DNA of 21,152 nucleotides from Gammaproteobacteria bacterium (GCA_030039615.1 JASHVF010000327.1:1-21152); one strand, 5' to 3'. Counted from the stretch's first letter, positions 1-8,754 are shown. Translations and numbers: made by a program. Notes: a model not told the origin generated them from the letters alone.

Positions 1-2576
1 AGCAGCGGCGCGGTCCGCAGTGAGTCCTTGAAGGCCTGCGCCGTGCCCTGAAAGGTGCCGAGGATCGCGGCCGGCATGTGGATGGTGGCGGCGACCTTCT
101 GGATGGCCGCCACGGCGTCGCCGAGCGCCACCCCCGGGGCCAGGTTGAAGGACAGCGTCACCGCCGGGAACTGCCCCTGGTGGTTCACCGAGAGATAGCT
201 GGTGTGACCGGTGTCGTAGCGCGTGAAGGTCGAGAGCGGCACCTGCTGCCCGGTGAGCGGTGACTTGATGTAGATCTTGTTGAGCGTATCGGGGTCGCCG
301 AGGAGGGCAGGTGTCACCTCGAGCACCACGTGGTAGCTGTTGAGCTGGGTGAAGTACTGGGTGACTTCGCGCTGGCCGAAGGCATCGTACAGCGTGTTGT
401 CGATGAGCGCCGGCTGGATGCCGAAGCGCGCCGCCTGGTCGCGGTCGATGACCAGCGCCAGCTTGGTGCTGCTCGACTGCTGGTCGGATGCCACGTCGCG
501 CAGCTCCGGCAGCTTCTTCAGCTCCGCGAGCAGCCGCGGCGCCCAGGTGTTGAGCTCCTCGAGATTCGCGTCCTGCAGCGTGAACTGGTACTGGGTGCGC
601 GCCAGGCGTCCGCCGACGTTCAGGTCCTGGGAGGCCTGCAGGAATACCGTGCCGTCGGGCACCGCCGCGATCTTCCTGCGCAGCCGGTCGATGATCTGAT
701 CCGCGGTCGCGTCACGCTCATCGCGCGGCTTGAGTCCGATGATGACGAAGCCGTTGTTGAGCGGCCGCCCGCCGCCCACGAACGCCCCGTAGCTCGCGAC
801 GCCCGGGTCCTGCGAGACGACGCTCGTCAGGTTGTGCTCCAGGCGCATCATCTGGTCGAAGGACACGTCCTGGGGCGCATCCGTGAGGCCGGCGATGATG
901 CCCGTGTCCTGCTGCGGGAAGAAACCCTTCGGCACGATCACGTACAGCCCGACCGCGACCGCCACCGTGATGAGGAAGCTCGCGAGCGTCGCACGCTGAT
1001 GGCGCAGCACGAAATCGAGGCCGCGCGTGTAGTGATCGATCAGCCACTGGAAGCCGCGCTCGAGGGTCATATAAAGGCGGCTGTGCTGCGCGTGCCGCTC
1101 GTCGCGCAGGAACAGCGCGCACATCATCGGTGAGAGCGTCAGTGCGACCACCGCCGACACCGCGATCGTCATGGTCACCGTCACCGCGAACTCGCGGAAC
1201 AGCCGCCCGATGATGCCGCTCATGAGCAGCAGCGGAATGAACACCGCGATCAGCGAGATGCTGATCGAGAGGATGGTGAAGCCGATCTCGCCCGCGCCCT
1301 TGATGGCGGCCTCGAGGGGCGAGAGGCCCTCCTCGATGTGGCGGTAGATGTTCTCCAGCATCACGATCGCATCGTCCACCACGAAGCCGACCGCGATGGT
1401 GAGCGCCATCAGCGACAGATTGTCGAGGCTGTAACCCACCAGGTACATGAGCGCGGCGGTGCCCATGAGCGACAGCGGCACCGTGACTCCGGGAATGGCG
1501 GTGGCCCAGAAGCTGCGCAGGAACAGGAAGATCACCAGCACCACCAGCACGATGGCGAGCAGCAGCGAGAACTCGACGTCCTTGACCGAGGCCTGGATGG
1601 TGACCGTGCGGTCGATGACCTGATCGACCTTGAGAGAGGGCGGGACCGAGGTCATGACGTGCGGCAGCGCCGCCTTGATGTTCTTCACTGCGTCGATGAC
1701 GTTGGTGCCCGGCTGCTTGTAGGCGAGCAGCAGGATTCCGGTGCGGCCGTTCTGGAAGCCGCGCACCTGGGTGTTCTCGGGGCCATCCACCGCAACGCCG
1801 ACGTCGCGGATGCGGATCGGCGCACCGTTGTGGTAGGCGAGGATCACGTCGTTCCAGGGCGCAGCCTTCAGCAGCTGGTCGTTGTCGTAGATGGTGAAGT
1901 TCTGCTGCGTTCCGGTGATGGCTCCCTGCGGCGAGTCCACCGTGGCGGTGGTGATGAGATTGGCGACGTCCTCGAGCTGCAGGCCCACCGCGGCGAGCTT
2001 CACCGGGTCGATCTGCACGCGCACCGCGGGCTTTTGCTGCCCGCCGACCGTTACCTGGGCGATGCCGGGCAGCTGCGACAGCTGCTGCGCGATCACGGTC
2101 TCGGCGTAGTCGTCGACGGTCGTGATCGGCAGCACGTCGGAATGCACCGCCAGGATCAGGATGGGCGAGTCGGCGGGATTCACCTTGCGCTGCGTCGGCG
2201 GCGACGGCAGATTTTTCGGCAGCTGGCCGCCGGCGGCGTCGATCGCCGTCTGCACGTCCTGCGCGGCGCCGTCGATGTTGCGGTCGAGGTTGAACTGCAG
2301 CGTGATCTGCGAGGTGCCGAGCACGCTGGTCGAGGTCATCTGTGCGACGCCCGGGATCTGGGCGAACTGCGTCTCGAGCGGCTGCGCCACCGATGAGGCC
2401 ATGATCTCCGGGCTCGCGCCCGGAAGGTTGACCGAGACCAGGATGGTCGGGAAATCGACCTGCGGGAGCGGCGCGACCGGGAGCAGCGGGAAGGCGGCCA
2501 CCCCCACCAGGAACAGCCCCGCCATCAGCAGCGTGGTCGCCACCGGGCGCTCGATGAAGGGACGGGAGATGTTCAC
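1..2576 (-). CDS. RND multidrug efflux pump, MdtB/MdtC type (3' truncated)
   Basis: This is the inner-membrane proton-driven pump of a tripartite efflux system. About 858 residues are visible. Family members are roughly 1030-1050 residues long, so the C-terminal part, including the last transmembrane helices, lies outside the window. The N-terminus reads ISRPFIERPVATTLLMAG, and LPVAPLPQVDFPTI follows near residues 32-45, as in MdtC-type HAE1 pumps. The transmembrane-4 acidic pair (GFVVDDAIVMLENI) is at about residues 401-402 and is the proton-relay aspartate pair of the family. The segment LTLTPMMCALFLRDE follows further on. The start is a GTG whose last three bases overlap the adaptor stop (GTGA, 2576-2573). 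No Shine-Dalgarno is visible, so translation is probably coupled to the adaptor. The frame is open throughout. The substrate cannot be read from sequence; drugs, bile-salt-like compounds or aromatics are all possible. Confidence 0.95.
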   Translation of the reverse strand, partial: MNISRPFIERPVATTLLMAGLFLVGVAAFPLLPVAPLPQVDFPTILVSVNLPGASPEIMASSVAQPLETQFAQIPGVAQMTSTSVLGTSQITLQFNLDRNIDGAAQDVQTAIDAAGGQLPKNLPSPPTQRKVNPADSPILILAVHSDVLPITTVDDYAETVIAQQLSQLPGIAQVTVGGQQKPAVRVQIDPVKLAAVGLQLEDVANLITTATVDSPQGAITGTQQNFTIYDNDQLLKAAPWNDVILAYHNGAPIRIRDVGVAVDGPENTQVRGFQNGRTGILLLAYKQPGTNVIDAVKNIKAALPHVMTSVPPSLKVDQVIDRTVTIQASVKDVEFSLLLAIVLVVLVIFLFLRSFWATAIPGVTVPLSLMGTAALMYLVGYSLDNLSLMALTIAVGFVVDDAIVMLENIYRHIEEGLSPLEAAIKGAGEIGFTILSISISLIAVFIPLLLMSGIIGRLFREFAVTVTMTIAVSAVVALTLSPMMCALFLRDERHAQHSRLYMTLERGFQWLIDHYTRGLDFVLRHQRATLASFLITVAVAVGLYVIVPKGFFPQQDTGIIAGLTDAPQDVSFDQMMRLEHNLTSVVSQDPGVASYGAFVGGGRPLNNGFVIIGLKPRDERDATADQIIDRLRRKIAAVPDGTVFLQASQDLNVGGRLARTQYQFTLQDANLEELNTWAPRLLAELKKLPELRDVASDQQSSSTKLALVIDRDQAARFGIQPALIDNTLYDAFGQREVTQYFTQLNSYHVVLEVTPALLGDPDTLNKIYIKSPLTGQQVPLSTFTRYDTGHTSYLSVNHQGQFPAVTLSFNLAPGVALGDAVAAIQKVAATIHMPAAILGTFQGTAQAFKDSLRTAPL

Positions 2577-3817
2577 GGCGCGGGCTCGGCGGCGCTGCCG
2601 CCCGTGCGTCCGAGCTTCGGGGTCCTGGTCTGGGCCGGCGCGCCCGCGGGAGCCGCAGTTCCGGCCGGTAGGCCGGCGTTGGCGGCGGTGTTGGGACGGA
2701 TGTGCGCGCCGGGCTGCAGCCGGTAGAAGTTGCTGGTCACCACCTGCTGGCCGGCCGCGAGGCCCTGCTCGACGACCACCACGTCGCCGACCGGCTCGCT
2801 GGCCGTGACCGGTGTCGCCGCCACGGTGGAGTCGGCCTGCACGGTATAGGTAAAGAGCCCCTCAGGGCCGCGCTGCACCGCGACGGCCGGCACGGTGAGC
2901 ACCTGGCGGCGCATCTGCGTCTGCACTCTCACGTTTACGAACTCCCCGGGCCAGAGCCGGCGCTGCTTGTTGGGCAGCGTCGCCTTGACGCGGATGGTGC
3001 CGGTGGTCTGGTCGATCTGGTTGTCGATCAGGGCGACCGTGCCTTCGTCGAGCACTTCCTTGTCGTCGCGCGACAGCGCCGCCGCCGTCACCGTGCCGCG
3101 CGCGAGCGCCGCGGAGAGCTGCGTGAAGTCCTCTTCCGGCAGGCTGAACACGATCGAGATGGGCTCGAGCTGCGTCACCACCACCATGCCGGTGGTATCG
3201 GTCGCGTGCACGTTGTTGCCGGGGTCCACCAGGCGAATGCCGGTGCGCCCATCGATCGGCGAGGTGATGCTGGTGTAGTCGAGGTTGGTGCGCGCGCTGG
3301 CGATCGCGGCGTCGTCGCTCTTGACCTGGGCGATGAGCTGCGCGATGAGCGCCCGCTGCGTATCGACGGTCTGCTTGCTGGCGAGATCCTCGGGAGCGAG
3401 CTCCTCGTAGCGCTTCATGTCGACCATCGCGTTGGCGAGCAGCGCCTGATCCTTGGCGCGCATGGCGAGGGCGCCGTCGAGCGCTGCCTGGTAGGGCCGC
3501 GGGTCGATCTGCACGAGCAGCGTGCCCTTCTTGACGTCCTGTCCCTCACGGAAGGCGACCTTGTCGATGCGCCCATCGACGCGCGCGGTCACCGTGACGG
3601 TATAGAAGGCCTGCACGGTGCCGAGCCCCTCGAGGTTCACCGGCACGTCGCCGCGGGTGACGCTCGCGATATTCACGGCCACCGCCGGCGGCGCCTTGGG
3701 GGGTGCAGAGCCCAAGTGGGCCAGCCAGTAGTATGCGCCCACCACCAGCGCGAGCACGATGGCGCCCGCGCGCGCCTTCTGCGGCGTGGATTCGAGCGAC
3801 ACCGGCCCGAGTTTCAC
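2573..3817 (-). CDS. RND efflux periplasmic adaptor (membrane fusion protein, MdtA-like)
   Basis: This 414-residue membrane-fusion protein links the RND pump to the outer-membrane channel. One hydrophobic segment near residues 17-36 (AGAIVLALVVGAYYWLAHL) anchors it in the inner membrane. The lipoyl/barrel-sandwich half-motif GRIDKVAFREGQDVKKGTLL lies near residues 83-102, followed by IDPRPYQAALDGA. A helical hairpin comes next, then LDYTSITSPIDGRTG, which is diagnostic of the family, and beta-barrel motifs such as LWPGEFVNVRV. The C-terminal 40 residues are Pro/Ala-rich and probably disordered. The start is GTG at 3817, overlapping the stop of the outer-membrane factor by four bases (GTGA). 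A strong Shine-Dalgarno (AGGAGGAG) sits five bases upstream inside that gene. It is the middle gene of a three-gene operon. Confidence 0.95.
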   Translation of the reverse strand: MKLGPVSLESTPQKARAGAIVLALVVGAYYWLAHLGSAPPKAPPAVAVNIASVTRGDVPVNLEGLGTVQAFYTVTVTARVDGRIDKVAFREGQDVKKGTLLVQIDPRPYQAALDGALAMRAKDQALLANAMVDMKRYEELAPEDLASKQTVDTQRALIAQLIAQVKSDDAAIASARTNLDYTSITSPIDGRTGIRLVDPGNNVHATDTTGMVVVTQLEPISIVFSLPEEDFTQLSAALARGTVTAAALSRDDKEVLDEGTVALIDNQIDQTTGTIRVKATLPNKQRRLWPGEFVNVRVQTQMRRQVLTVPAVAVQRGPEGLFTYTVQADSTVAATPVTASEPVGDVVVVEQGLAAGQQVVTSNFYRLQPGAHIRPNTAANAGLPAGTAAPAGAPAQTRTPKLGRTGGSAAEPAP

Positions 3818-5277
3818 AGCTTCTCCTCCTGCTGCTGCCAGCCGCCGCCGAGCGCCTGGTACAGCGACACGAGCGACTGCAGGTGCGCGTATTTCGCCTG
3901 CGCCAGGGCATCCTCGGCCGTGAACAAGGTGGTCTCCGTGTTGAGAAGCGTCAGTACGTTGATGGTGCCGGCGTGCATCTGCGCCTGCGCGAAGCGGTAG
4001 GCGCGGCGCGCCTGCTCAGTCGCCTGCTGCTGGCGGCTCACCTGGTCGGCGGTCTGCTCTACGGCGATGAGCGCGTCCTCGACGTTGGCGAGCGCCGAGA
4101 TCACCGCCTTGTGATAGTCGGCGAGCAGCTCCTGATATTGGGCCTTGACGAGCGAGTAGCCGCCGGCGAGTGCTCCGCCCTGGAAGATCGGCTGCGTGAG
4201 ACCTGCGCCGAGCGACCACACGCGGCTCGCCGGGGTGAGGAGCGAGGCGAGCGCCGGACTCTCGTAGCCGCCGTCGGCGGTCAGATTGATGGTCGGGAAG
4301 AAGGCGGCGCGTGCTGCCGCAATGTTGGCGTTGGCGGCGATCAGCTGCGCTTCCGCGGAGGCGACATCCGGCCTCCGCGCGAGCAGCTCCGACGGCAACC
4401 CTGGCCGCACCGCAGGCTGTGCCAGGGCATCGAGCCCGCCGCTCGTGACGTCGACGGCCTGGGGGGGTGAGCCGACGAGGATCGCAAGCGCATCGAGGCT
4501 CTGACGGAGCTGCTCGCGCAGTGGCGGAATCGTTGCGTTGACCGTCGCGACCACGGTCTGCTGCTGGGCCACGTCGAGCGCGGTGGCAATGCCGGCGCGC
4601 TCCTGGAGGTCGAGCCCGTGCAGCACCTGGGTGGCGTTGGCGAGATTCGAGTCGGCGACCGCCAGCCGGTCGCGCAGCTCGAGCGTCTGGAAGTAGCTCG
4701 TCGCGACGCCCGCCATGACGGTGAGCTCGACCGTGGCGCGGTCGTAGCGGCTGGCGTTGGCCGCGGCCGTGGCGGCGGCGAGCTGCGCGCGGTTCTTGCC
4801 GAAGAAGTCCAGCTGGTAGCTCGCCGTGAGGAGCGGACTGAAGTCGTTGCCGGTGCTGTAGGGCACGGTGGTGGCGCTGCCCGGCACCGGTGCGCGCGCA
4901 CGCGTCGCCTGCCCGCTCACCGCGAGCGCCGGGAACAGCGGCGCGCCGGCGATGCGCCGCTGCGCGTCCGCCTCCTGCACGCGCGCCACGGCGGCGCGCA
5001 GGTCGTCGTTGGCGCGCTGCGCCGCGGCGATGAAGCCGTCGAGATCCGCCGAGTTGAAACCGCGCCACCACTCGCTCGCCGGCCACTCGGGCGCGGCCGG
5101 GTCGCTCGCCGTCACCCAGTGCTCGGGGGGCGGGATGTCCGGCTTGTGATAGCGGGGGCCCAGGCTGCAGGCGGCAGCGAGCAGCGCAACGCAGCCCGCG
5201 AGGCCGGCGCGCGCGAGGAGCGCTGCGGGTCTCGGCGCACGAGGCGGCGTTGCCGGGAGTACTTGCCAGGCAGGCAT
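3814..5277 (-). CDS. RND efflux outer-membrane factor, NodT/OprM-type lipoprotein
   Basis: This 487-residue TolC-like channel protein completes the tripartite pump. An N-terminal hydrophobic segment ends in the lipobox LAAAC, with Cys37 as the expected lipidation site, followed by SLGPRYHKPDIPPP, the usual start of mature NodT-type factors. Two outer-membrane-efflux repeats follow, recognisable by SYQLDFFGKNRAQLAAATAAA in the first half and LGAGLTQPIFQGGALAGGYSLVKAQ in the second. The family motif RRPDVASAEAQLIAANANI lies between them. The start ATG has a weak AAGG nine bases upstream, and no better in-frame start is visible. It is the first gene of the operon, whereas E. coli mdtABC begins with the adaptor and has no channel gene. 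It is read divergently from the molybdenum hydroxylase genes. Confidence 0.95.
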   Translation of the reverse strand: MPAWQVLPATPPRAPRPAALLARAGLAGCVALLAAACSLGPRYHKPDIPPPEHWVTASDPAAPEWPASEWWRGFNSADLDGFIAAAQRANDDLRAAVARVQEADAQRRIAGAPLFPALAVSGQATRARAPVPGSATTVPYSTGNDFSPLLTASYQLDFFGKNRAQLAAATAAANASRYDRATVELTVMAGVATSYFQTLELRDRLAVADSNLANATQVLHGLDLQERAGIATALDVAQQQTVVATVNATIPPLREQLRQSLDALAILVGSPPQAVDVTSGGLDALAQPAVRPGLPSELLARRPDVASAEAQLIAANANIAAARAAFFPTINLTADGGYESPALASLLTPASRVWSLGAGLTQPIFQGGALAGGYSLVKAQYQELLADYHKAVISALANVEDALIAVEQTADQVSRQQQATEQARRAYRFAQAQMHAGTINVLTLLNTETTLFTAEDALAQAKYAHLQSLVSLYQALGGGWQQQEEKL

Positions 5278-5323
5278 GGCGCCATACCTTAGGCCCCGGA
5301 AGGTTCTCCCCCGGTGGGCGAAT

Positions 5324-5341
5324 GATTAAAGTCGGTTAATC
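5324..5341. promoter_or_regulatory. Candidate operator: AT-rich dyad in divergent promoter region
   Basis: The sequence GATTAA-AGTCGG-TTAATC is an exact 6-bp inverted repeat with a 6-bp spacer. It is conspicuously AT-rich in a GC-rich surround. It lies 47 bases upstream of the efflux operon start and 78 bases upstream of the hydroxylase start. Size and placement fit a dimeric repressor or activator (TetR, MarR or LysR type), but no regulator gene is in the window. A pair of direct GGCCGCGG repeats lies just downstream, around 5358-5378. No confident -35/-10 pair could be assigned on either strand. Confidence 0.35.
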
Positions 5342-5418
5342 TCTCGAACGGGGGATGGCCGCGGGGCAGGCCGCGGATCGAGTCTGTGACGCAGGCCACG
5401 ACGCCGGGGGAGGTTGGT

Positions 5419-5898
5419 ATGTCGATCAGGCTGACCGTGAATGGCGAGAGCCGTGAGCTGGATGTCGATCCCGACATGCCGCTGCTCTGGGCGATCCGCG
5501 ACCACCTCGAGCTGAGCGGCACCAAGTTTGGCTGCGGCATGGCGCTCTGCGGCGCCTGTACGGTGCACATCGACGGGGCGCCGACACGCTCGTGCGTGAC
5601 GCCGCTCGCGGCCGTCGCCGGCAAGAGCGTCACCACCATCGAGGGCCTGGCAACACCCGCGGGCAAGGCGGTGCAGGCGGCGTGGATCGCGCTCGACGTG
5701 CCGCAGTGCGGCTACTGCCAGAGCGGCCAGATCATGTCGGCGGCAGCGCTCCTCGGCAGCAACCAGCAGCCGAGTGATGCGGACATCGATGCTGCAATGG
5801 CCGGCAACATCTGCCGCTGCGCAACCTATGGCCGCATCCGCGGCGCCATCCACCAGGCCGCCGCTGCGCTCGCCGCGCCGCCGGCCAAGGGAGGCTGA
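5419..5898 (+). CDS. 2Fe-2S subunit of a molybdenum hydroxylase (IorA-like)
   Basis: This is a 159-residue electron-transfer subunit of the xanthine oxidase family, related to isoquinoline 1-oxidoreductase and aldehyde oxidoreductase alpha subunits. The plant-type ferredoxin cluster ligands are visible at Cys39, 44, 47 and 59 (CGMALCGAC then C). The second, helical 2Fe-2S domain has QCGYCQSGQ (Cys97, Cys100) and NICRCATYGRI (Cys132, Cys134). The chosen ATG has a strong GGGGGAGG five bases upstream. An in-frame GTG at 5386 would add eleven residues (MTQATTPGEVG), but they look non-native for the family. The catalytic subunit starts three bases after the stop. The protein has no export signal of its own and presumably hitch-hikes with the Tat-bearing partner. 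Confidence 0.95.
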   Translation: MSIRLTVNGESRELDVDPDMPLLWAIRDHLELSGTKFGCGMALCGACTVHIDGAPTRSCVTPLAAVAGKSVTTIEGLATPAGKAVQAAWIALDVPQCGYCQSGQIMSAAALLGSNQQPSDADIDAAMAGNICRCATYGRIRGAIHQAAAALAAPPAKGG

Positions 5899-5901
5899 GC
5901 C

Positions 5902-8127
5902 ATGTATCTGCGCCACCTCAGGGACTCGGGCGCGGGCAGCGCCGGCCTGACGCGCCGCCAGTTTCTCGAGCTGACGACGCTCGCCGGTACGGGACTCACT
6001 CTCGGCGTTGTGTTGCCCGGCTGCAGCTCCGCGGGCCCGGGCGCGGGCAGCGCGCCCGCCGCGCCGCTCGAGATGCCGTTCGTGCGCATCAGTCCCGACA
6101 ACACCGTCACCGTGATCTGCAAGCACCTCGAGGCGGGCCAGGGGGTGTGGACCGGGCTGCCGGCGATCGTGGCCGAGGAGCTCGACGCCTCCTGGGAGCA
6201 GATGCGCGTCGAGAGCGCGCCGGCCAGGGTGCCCATGTACGGCAACCTCGCAATGGGCGGCAAGGTGCAGCTCACCGGTGGCTCGACGGCGGTCGCCAAC
6301 TCCTGGGAGCAGCTGCGCCAAGCGGGCGCCACCGCGCGCGCCATGCTGGTCGCCGCCGCCGCGCAGCACTGGAACGTGCCCGCGGCAGAGGTGACCGTCC
6401 GTGAGGGCGTGGTGGCACATGCAGCCTCGGGGCACCAGGCAAGCTTCGGCGAGCTCGCCGGCAGCGCCGCGCAGCAGCCGGTGCCGGCCAGCGTAAGCCT
6501 CAAGGATCCCGGGAGCTTTACGCTCATCGGCCGCGACAAGCTGCCGCGGCTCGATGCGCAGGCCAAGTCGACCGGCACGCAGCAGTACGCGATCGATGTA
6601 CGGCTGCCCGGCATGATGACCGCGGTCGTGATGCGTCCGCCGCGCTTCGGCGCCCGGGTGAAGTCGTTCGACGCCAGCAAGAGCCGGGCCGTCGCCGGCG
6701 TGGTGGACGTGGTCGCGATCCCGCGCGGCATTGCGGTCGTGGCGCGCGACATGTACGCGGCGCACAAAGGGCGCGAGGCGCTGGCCGTGATCTGGGACGA
6801 GTCGGGCGCGGAGAAGCGCGGCACCGCGCAGCTGATGCAGGAATACCGCGCGCTGGCGCGCGGCCGGCAGGCGGTCATCGCGGCCGAGGCCGGCGATGCC
6901 GCGGCGGCGCTCGGGCACGCGGTGCACCGTGTCGAGGGCGAATTCGACTTCCCCTATCTCGCGCATGCGACCATGGAGCCGCTCACCGCGGTCTGCGCAC
7001 TGGGCGCCGACAAGTGCGAGATCTGGGCGGGCTGTCAGTTCCAGACGCTCGATCAGGCGACGGCGGCCGCGATCCTCGGGCTCAAGCCCGAGCAGGTGGT
7101 CATCCATACGCTCGCCGCCGGCGGCACTTTTGGCCGCCGCGCGACTCCCGATTCCGATTACATCTCCGAAGTCACCTGGATCGCCAAGGCCACGGGCGGC
7201 AAGTACCCGGTGCGGCTCATCTGGACCCGCGAGGACGACATCACCGGCGGCCGCTACCGGCCGCTCAACTATCACCGCATCGAGGCCGGCATCGACAAGG
7301 ACGGCAGGCTCGCATGGCGTCAGCGTCTGGTCGGGCAGTCGATCATGGCGGGAACGCCGTTCGAGTCGATGATGATGAAGAACGGACTCGATCCCACCGC
7401 GGTCGGCGGCAACGCCGCCGAGCAGTACGACCTCGATCATGCGCACGTCAGCTGGACGCAGCCGAAAGTCGGAGTGCCGGTGCTGTGGTGGCGCTCGGTC
7501 GAGAACACCCACACCGCCTACTCCAAGGAAGTGATGATCGATGAGCTCGCGCAGGCGGCCGGAGAGGATCCGGTGGCGTTTCGCCTCGCGCACCTCGGCA
7601 AACATCCGCGCCACGTCGCAGCCCTCAAGCTCGCGGCCGAGAAGGCGGGCTGGGACGCACCCTTCGCGAAAGCCGGCGGCCGCGGCCGCGGAGTCGCGGT
7701 GCACGAGTCCTTCGGCACCGTGGTGGCGCAGGTGGCGGAAGTCACGGTGACCGGCGACAGGATCAAGGTGGATCGCGTGGTGTGTGCGGTCGACTGCGGC
7801 ATCGCCGTGACGCCGGACGTGGTGCGGGCGCAGATGCAAAGCGCCATCGGCTATGGCCTGTCGGCTGCGCTCCTCGGCGCGATCACCCTGACCGACGGGC
7901 GCGTCGATCAGAGCAACTTCCACCAGTACCAGGTACTGCGCCTGCCGGACATGCCGCGCTCCATCGAGGTGCACATCGTACCCTCGAGCAGCGCGCCCTC
8001 CGGCGTGGGCGAGCCGGGCACGCCGCCGATCGCGCCGGCGGTGGCGAATGCGGTGCGCGCGGCGACCGGCTTGCGGCTGCACCGCCTGCCGTTCGATCTC
8101 GCCGCGGCGCGGCGCGCGAGCGCCTGA
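5902..8127 (+). CDS. Molybdopterin-binding catalytic subunit of a molybdenum hydroxylase (IorB-like), Tat-exported
   Basis: This 741-residue large subunit binds the molybdenum cofactor and hydroxylates an aldehyde or N-heterocycle. The N-terminus has a twin-arginine motif (TRRQFLEL, Arg18-Arg19), then a hydrophobic stretch ending in LPGC (Cys41). The mature protein may therefore be a Tat-exported lipoprotein. Cofactor-binding segments include LAAGGTFGRRAT (about 404-415) and VLWWRSVENTHTAYSKEV (about 527-544). The C-terminal GVGEPGTPPIAPAVANA carries Glu704, expected to be the catalytic base of the family. A good Shine-Dalgarno (GGGAGG) lies seven bases before the ATG. No c-type cytochrome subunit or XdhC/MocA-type maturation gene is next to it, although many relatives have one. 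The substrate is not readable; the divergent efflux operon hints at aromatic or aldehyde detoxification. Confidence 0.93.
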   Translation: MYLRHLRDSGAGSAGLTRRQFLELTTLAGTGLTLGVVLPGCSSAGPGAGSAPAAPLEMPFVRISPDNTVTVICKHLEAGQGVWTGLPAIVAEELDASWEQMRVESAPARVPMYGNLAMGGKVQLTGGSTAVANSWEQLRQAGATARAMLVAAAAQHWNVPAAEVTVREGVVAHAASGHQASFGELAGSAAQQPVPASVSLKDPGSFTLIGRDKLPRLDAQAKSTGTQQYAIDVRLPGMMTAVVMRPPRFGARVKSFDASKSRAVAGVVDVVAIPRGIAVVARDMYAAHKGREALAVIWDESGAEKRGTAQLMQEYRALARGRQAVIAAEAGDAAAALGHAVHRVEGEFDFPYLAHATMEPLTAVCALGADKCEIWAGCQFQTLDQATAAAILGLKPEQVVIHTLAAGGTFGRRATPDSDYISEVTWIAKATGGKYPVRLIWTREDDITGGRYRPLNYHRIEAGIDKDGRLAWRQRLVGQSIMAGTPFESMMMKNGLDPTAVGGNAAEQYDLDHAHVSWTQPKVGVPVLWWRSVENTHTAYSKEVMIDELAQAAGEDPVAFRLAHLGKHPRHVAALKLAAEKAGWDAPFAKAGGRGRGVAVHESFGTVVAQVAEVTVTGDRIKVDRVVCAVDCGIAVTPDVVRAQMQSAIGYGLSAALLGAITLTDGRVDQSNFHQYQVLRLPDMPRSIEVHIVPSSSAPSGVGEPGTPPIAPAVANAVRAATGLRLHRLPFDLAAARRASA

Positions 8128-8135
8128 GGGTGCGA

Positions 8136-8741
8136 TCAGAGAGCGGCGAAGCGGCGCGATTCGGACGACCAGGCAGGGGCGTGCGCGAGCGCCTCCGGCA
8201 CCTCTTCCGGCGTGCCGACCACCTGCCACATGTCGAGATGGCGGCGGTCCATGAAGCGCTCCTCCACCGCGTGCGCGAGCAGGCTGAGGAGCGGTGCGAA
8301 GAAGCCGCGCGTATTGACCAGTACGATCGGCCCCAGGTAGAGCCCGAGGCGCTTGAGCGTGATCGCCTCGAGCAGCTCCTCAAGCGTGCCCGAGCCGCCG
8401 GGAAGAGCGATGGCGGCCTCGCTCCTCGTCAGCATGAGGTGCTTGCGCACGCGCAGGTCTTCCACCAGCTCGAGCTCGGTGAGCCCGCGGTGTCCCCATT
8501 CGAGGTCCGCCATGAAGCGCGGCAGGATGCCGACGACCCGTCCGCCGCGCTCGAGCGCGCCGTCGGCGAGCGCGCCCATCGAGCCGGCCGCGCCGCCGCC
8601 GTAGACGATGGTGATGCCCGCCGTGGCCAGCACCTCGCCGAGCCGGCGCGCCGCGCTGCGGTAGTCGGGGTGCGAGGTGCGGCTCGAGGCGCAGTAGACG
8701 CACACGGCGCGCTCGCGGCGCGGGATGGCTGGGGAATGCAT
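8136..8741 (-). CDS. LOG-family nucleoside 5'-monophosphate phosphoribohydrolase (TIGR00730 type)
   Basis: This Rossmann-fold enzyme belongs to the LOG family (formerly annotated as lysine decarboxylase). Relatives cleave N6-modified or ordinary nucleoside 5'-monophosphates to base and ribose 5-phosphate. From the ATG at 8741 it is 201 residues long. VCVYCASS (13-20), YGGGAAGSMGALADG (47-61), the RVRKHLML region (97-104) and the hallmark PGGSGTLEELLEAIT (114-128) are all present. The frame runs upstream to 8807, but the extra 22 residues look non-coding and cover a TATAAT sequence, so the inner ATG is preferred. The gene converges with the hydroxylase, with only 8 bases between stops. No neighbour suggests cytokinin biosynthesis, so a nucleotide-salvage or housekeeping role is more likely. 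Confidence 0.92.
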   Translation of the reverse strand: MHSPAIPRRERAVCVYCASSRTSHPDYRSAARRLGEVLATAGITIVYGGGAAGSMGALADGALERGGRVVGILPRFMADLEWGHRGLTELELVEDLRVRKHLMLTRSEAAIALPGGSGTLEELLEAITLKRLGLYLGPIVLVNTRGFFAPLLSLLAHAVEERFMDRRHLDMWQVVGTPEEVPEALAHAPAWSSESRRFAAL

Positions 8742-8748
8742 ACAGACA

Positions 8749-8754
8749 ATTATA
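8749..8754 (-). promoter_or_regulatory. -10 element (TATAAT) of the LOG-family gene, possible leaderless start
   Basis: A perfect TATAAT on the minus strand ends eight bases before the preferred ATG at 8741. Transcription would then begin at or one to two bases before the ATG, giving a leaderless message. This agrees with the absence of a Shine-Dalgarno. No convincing -35 hexamer is seen at 16-18 bases. The same bases read on the plus strand give TATAGG, so a divergent promoter for the TonB receptor is also possible. Confidence 0.35.

Noticed and set aside
330..2396. Long plus-strand frames (330-1133 and 1338-2396) opposite the RND pump
   Set aside because: The minus strand reads continuously as an MdtC-type pump; the plus frames show no family features.
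5386..5418. Upstream GTG start for the 2Fe-2S subunit
   Set aside because: The ATG at 5419 has a strong Shine-Dalgarno and matches the usual N-terminus; the extension overlaps the likely leader.
5326..8229. 967-codon open frame on the minus strand opposite the molybdenum hydroxylase genes
   Set aside because: Its translation is Arg/His/Ala-rich with no family motif, and it mirrors two clearly recognisable genes. High GC leaves antisense frames open.
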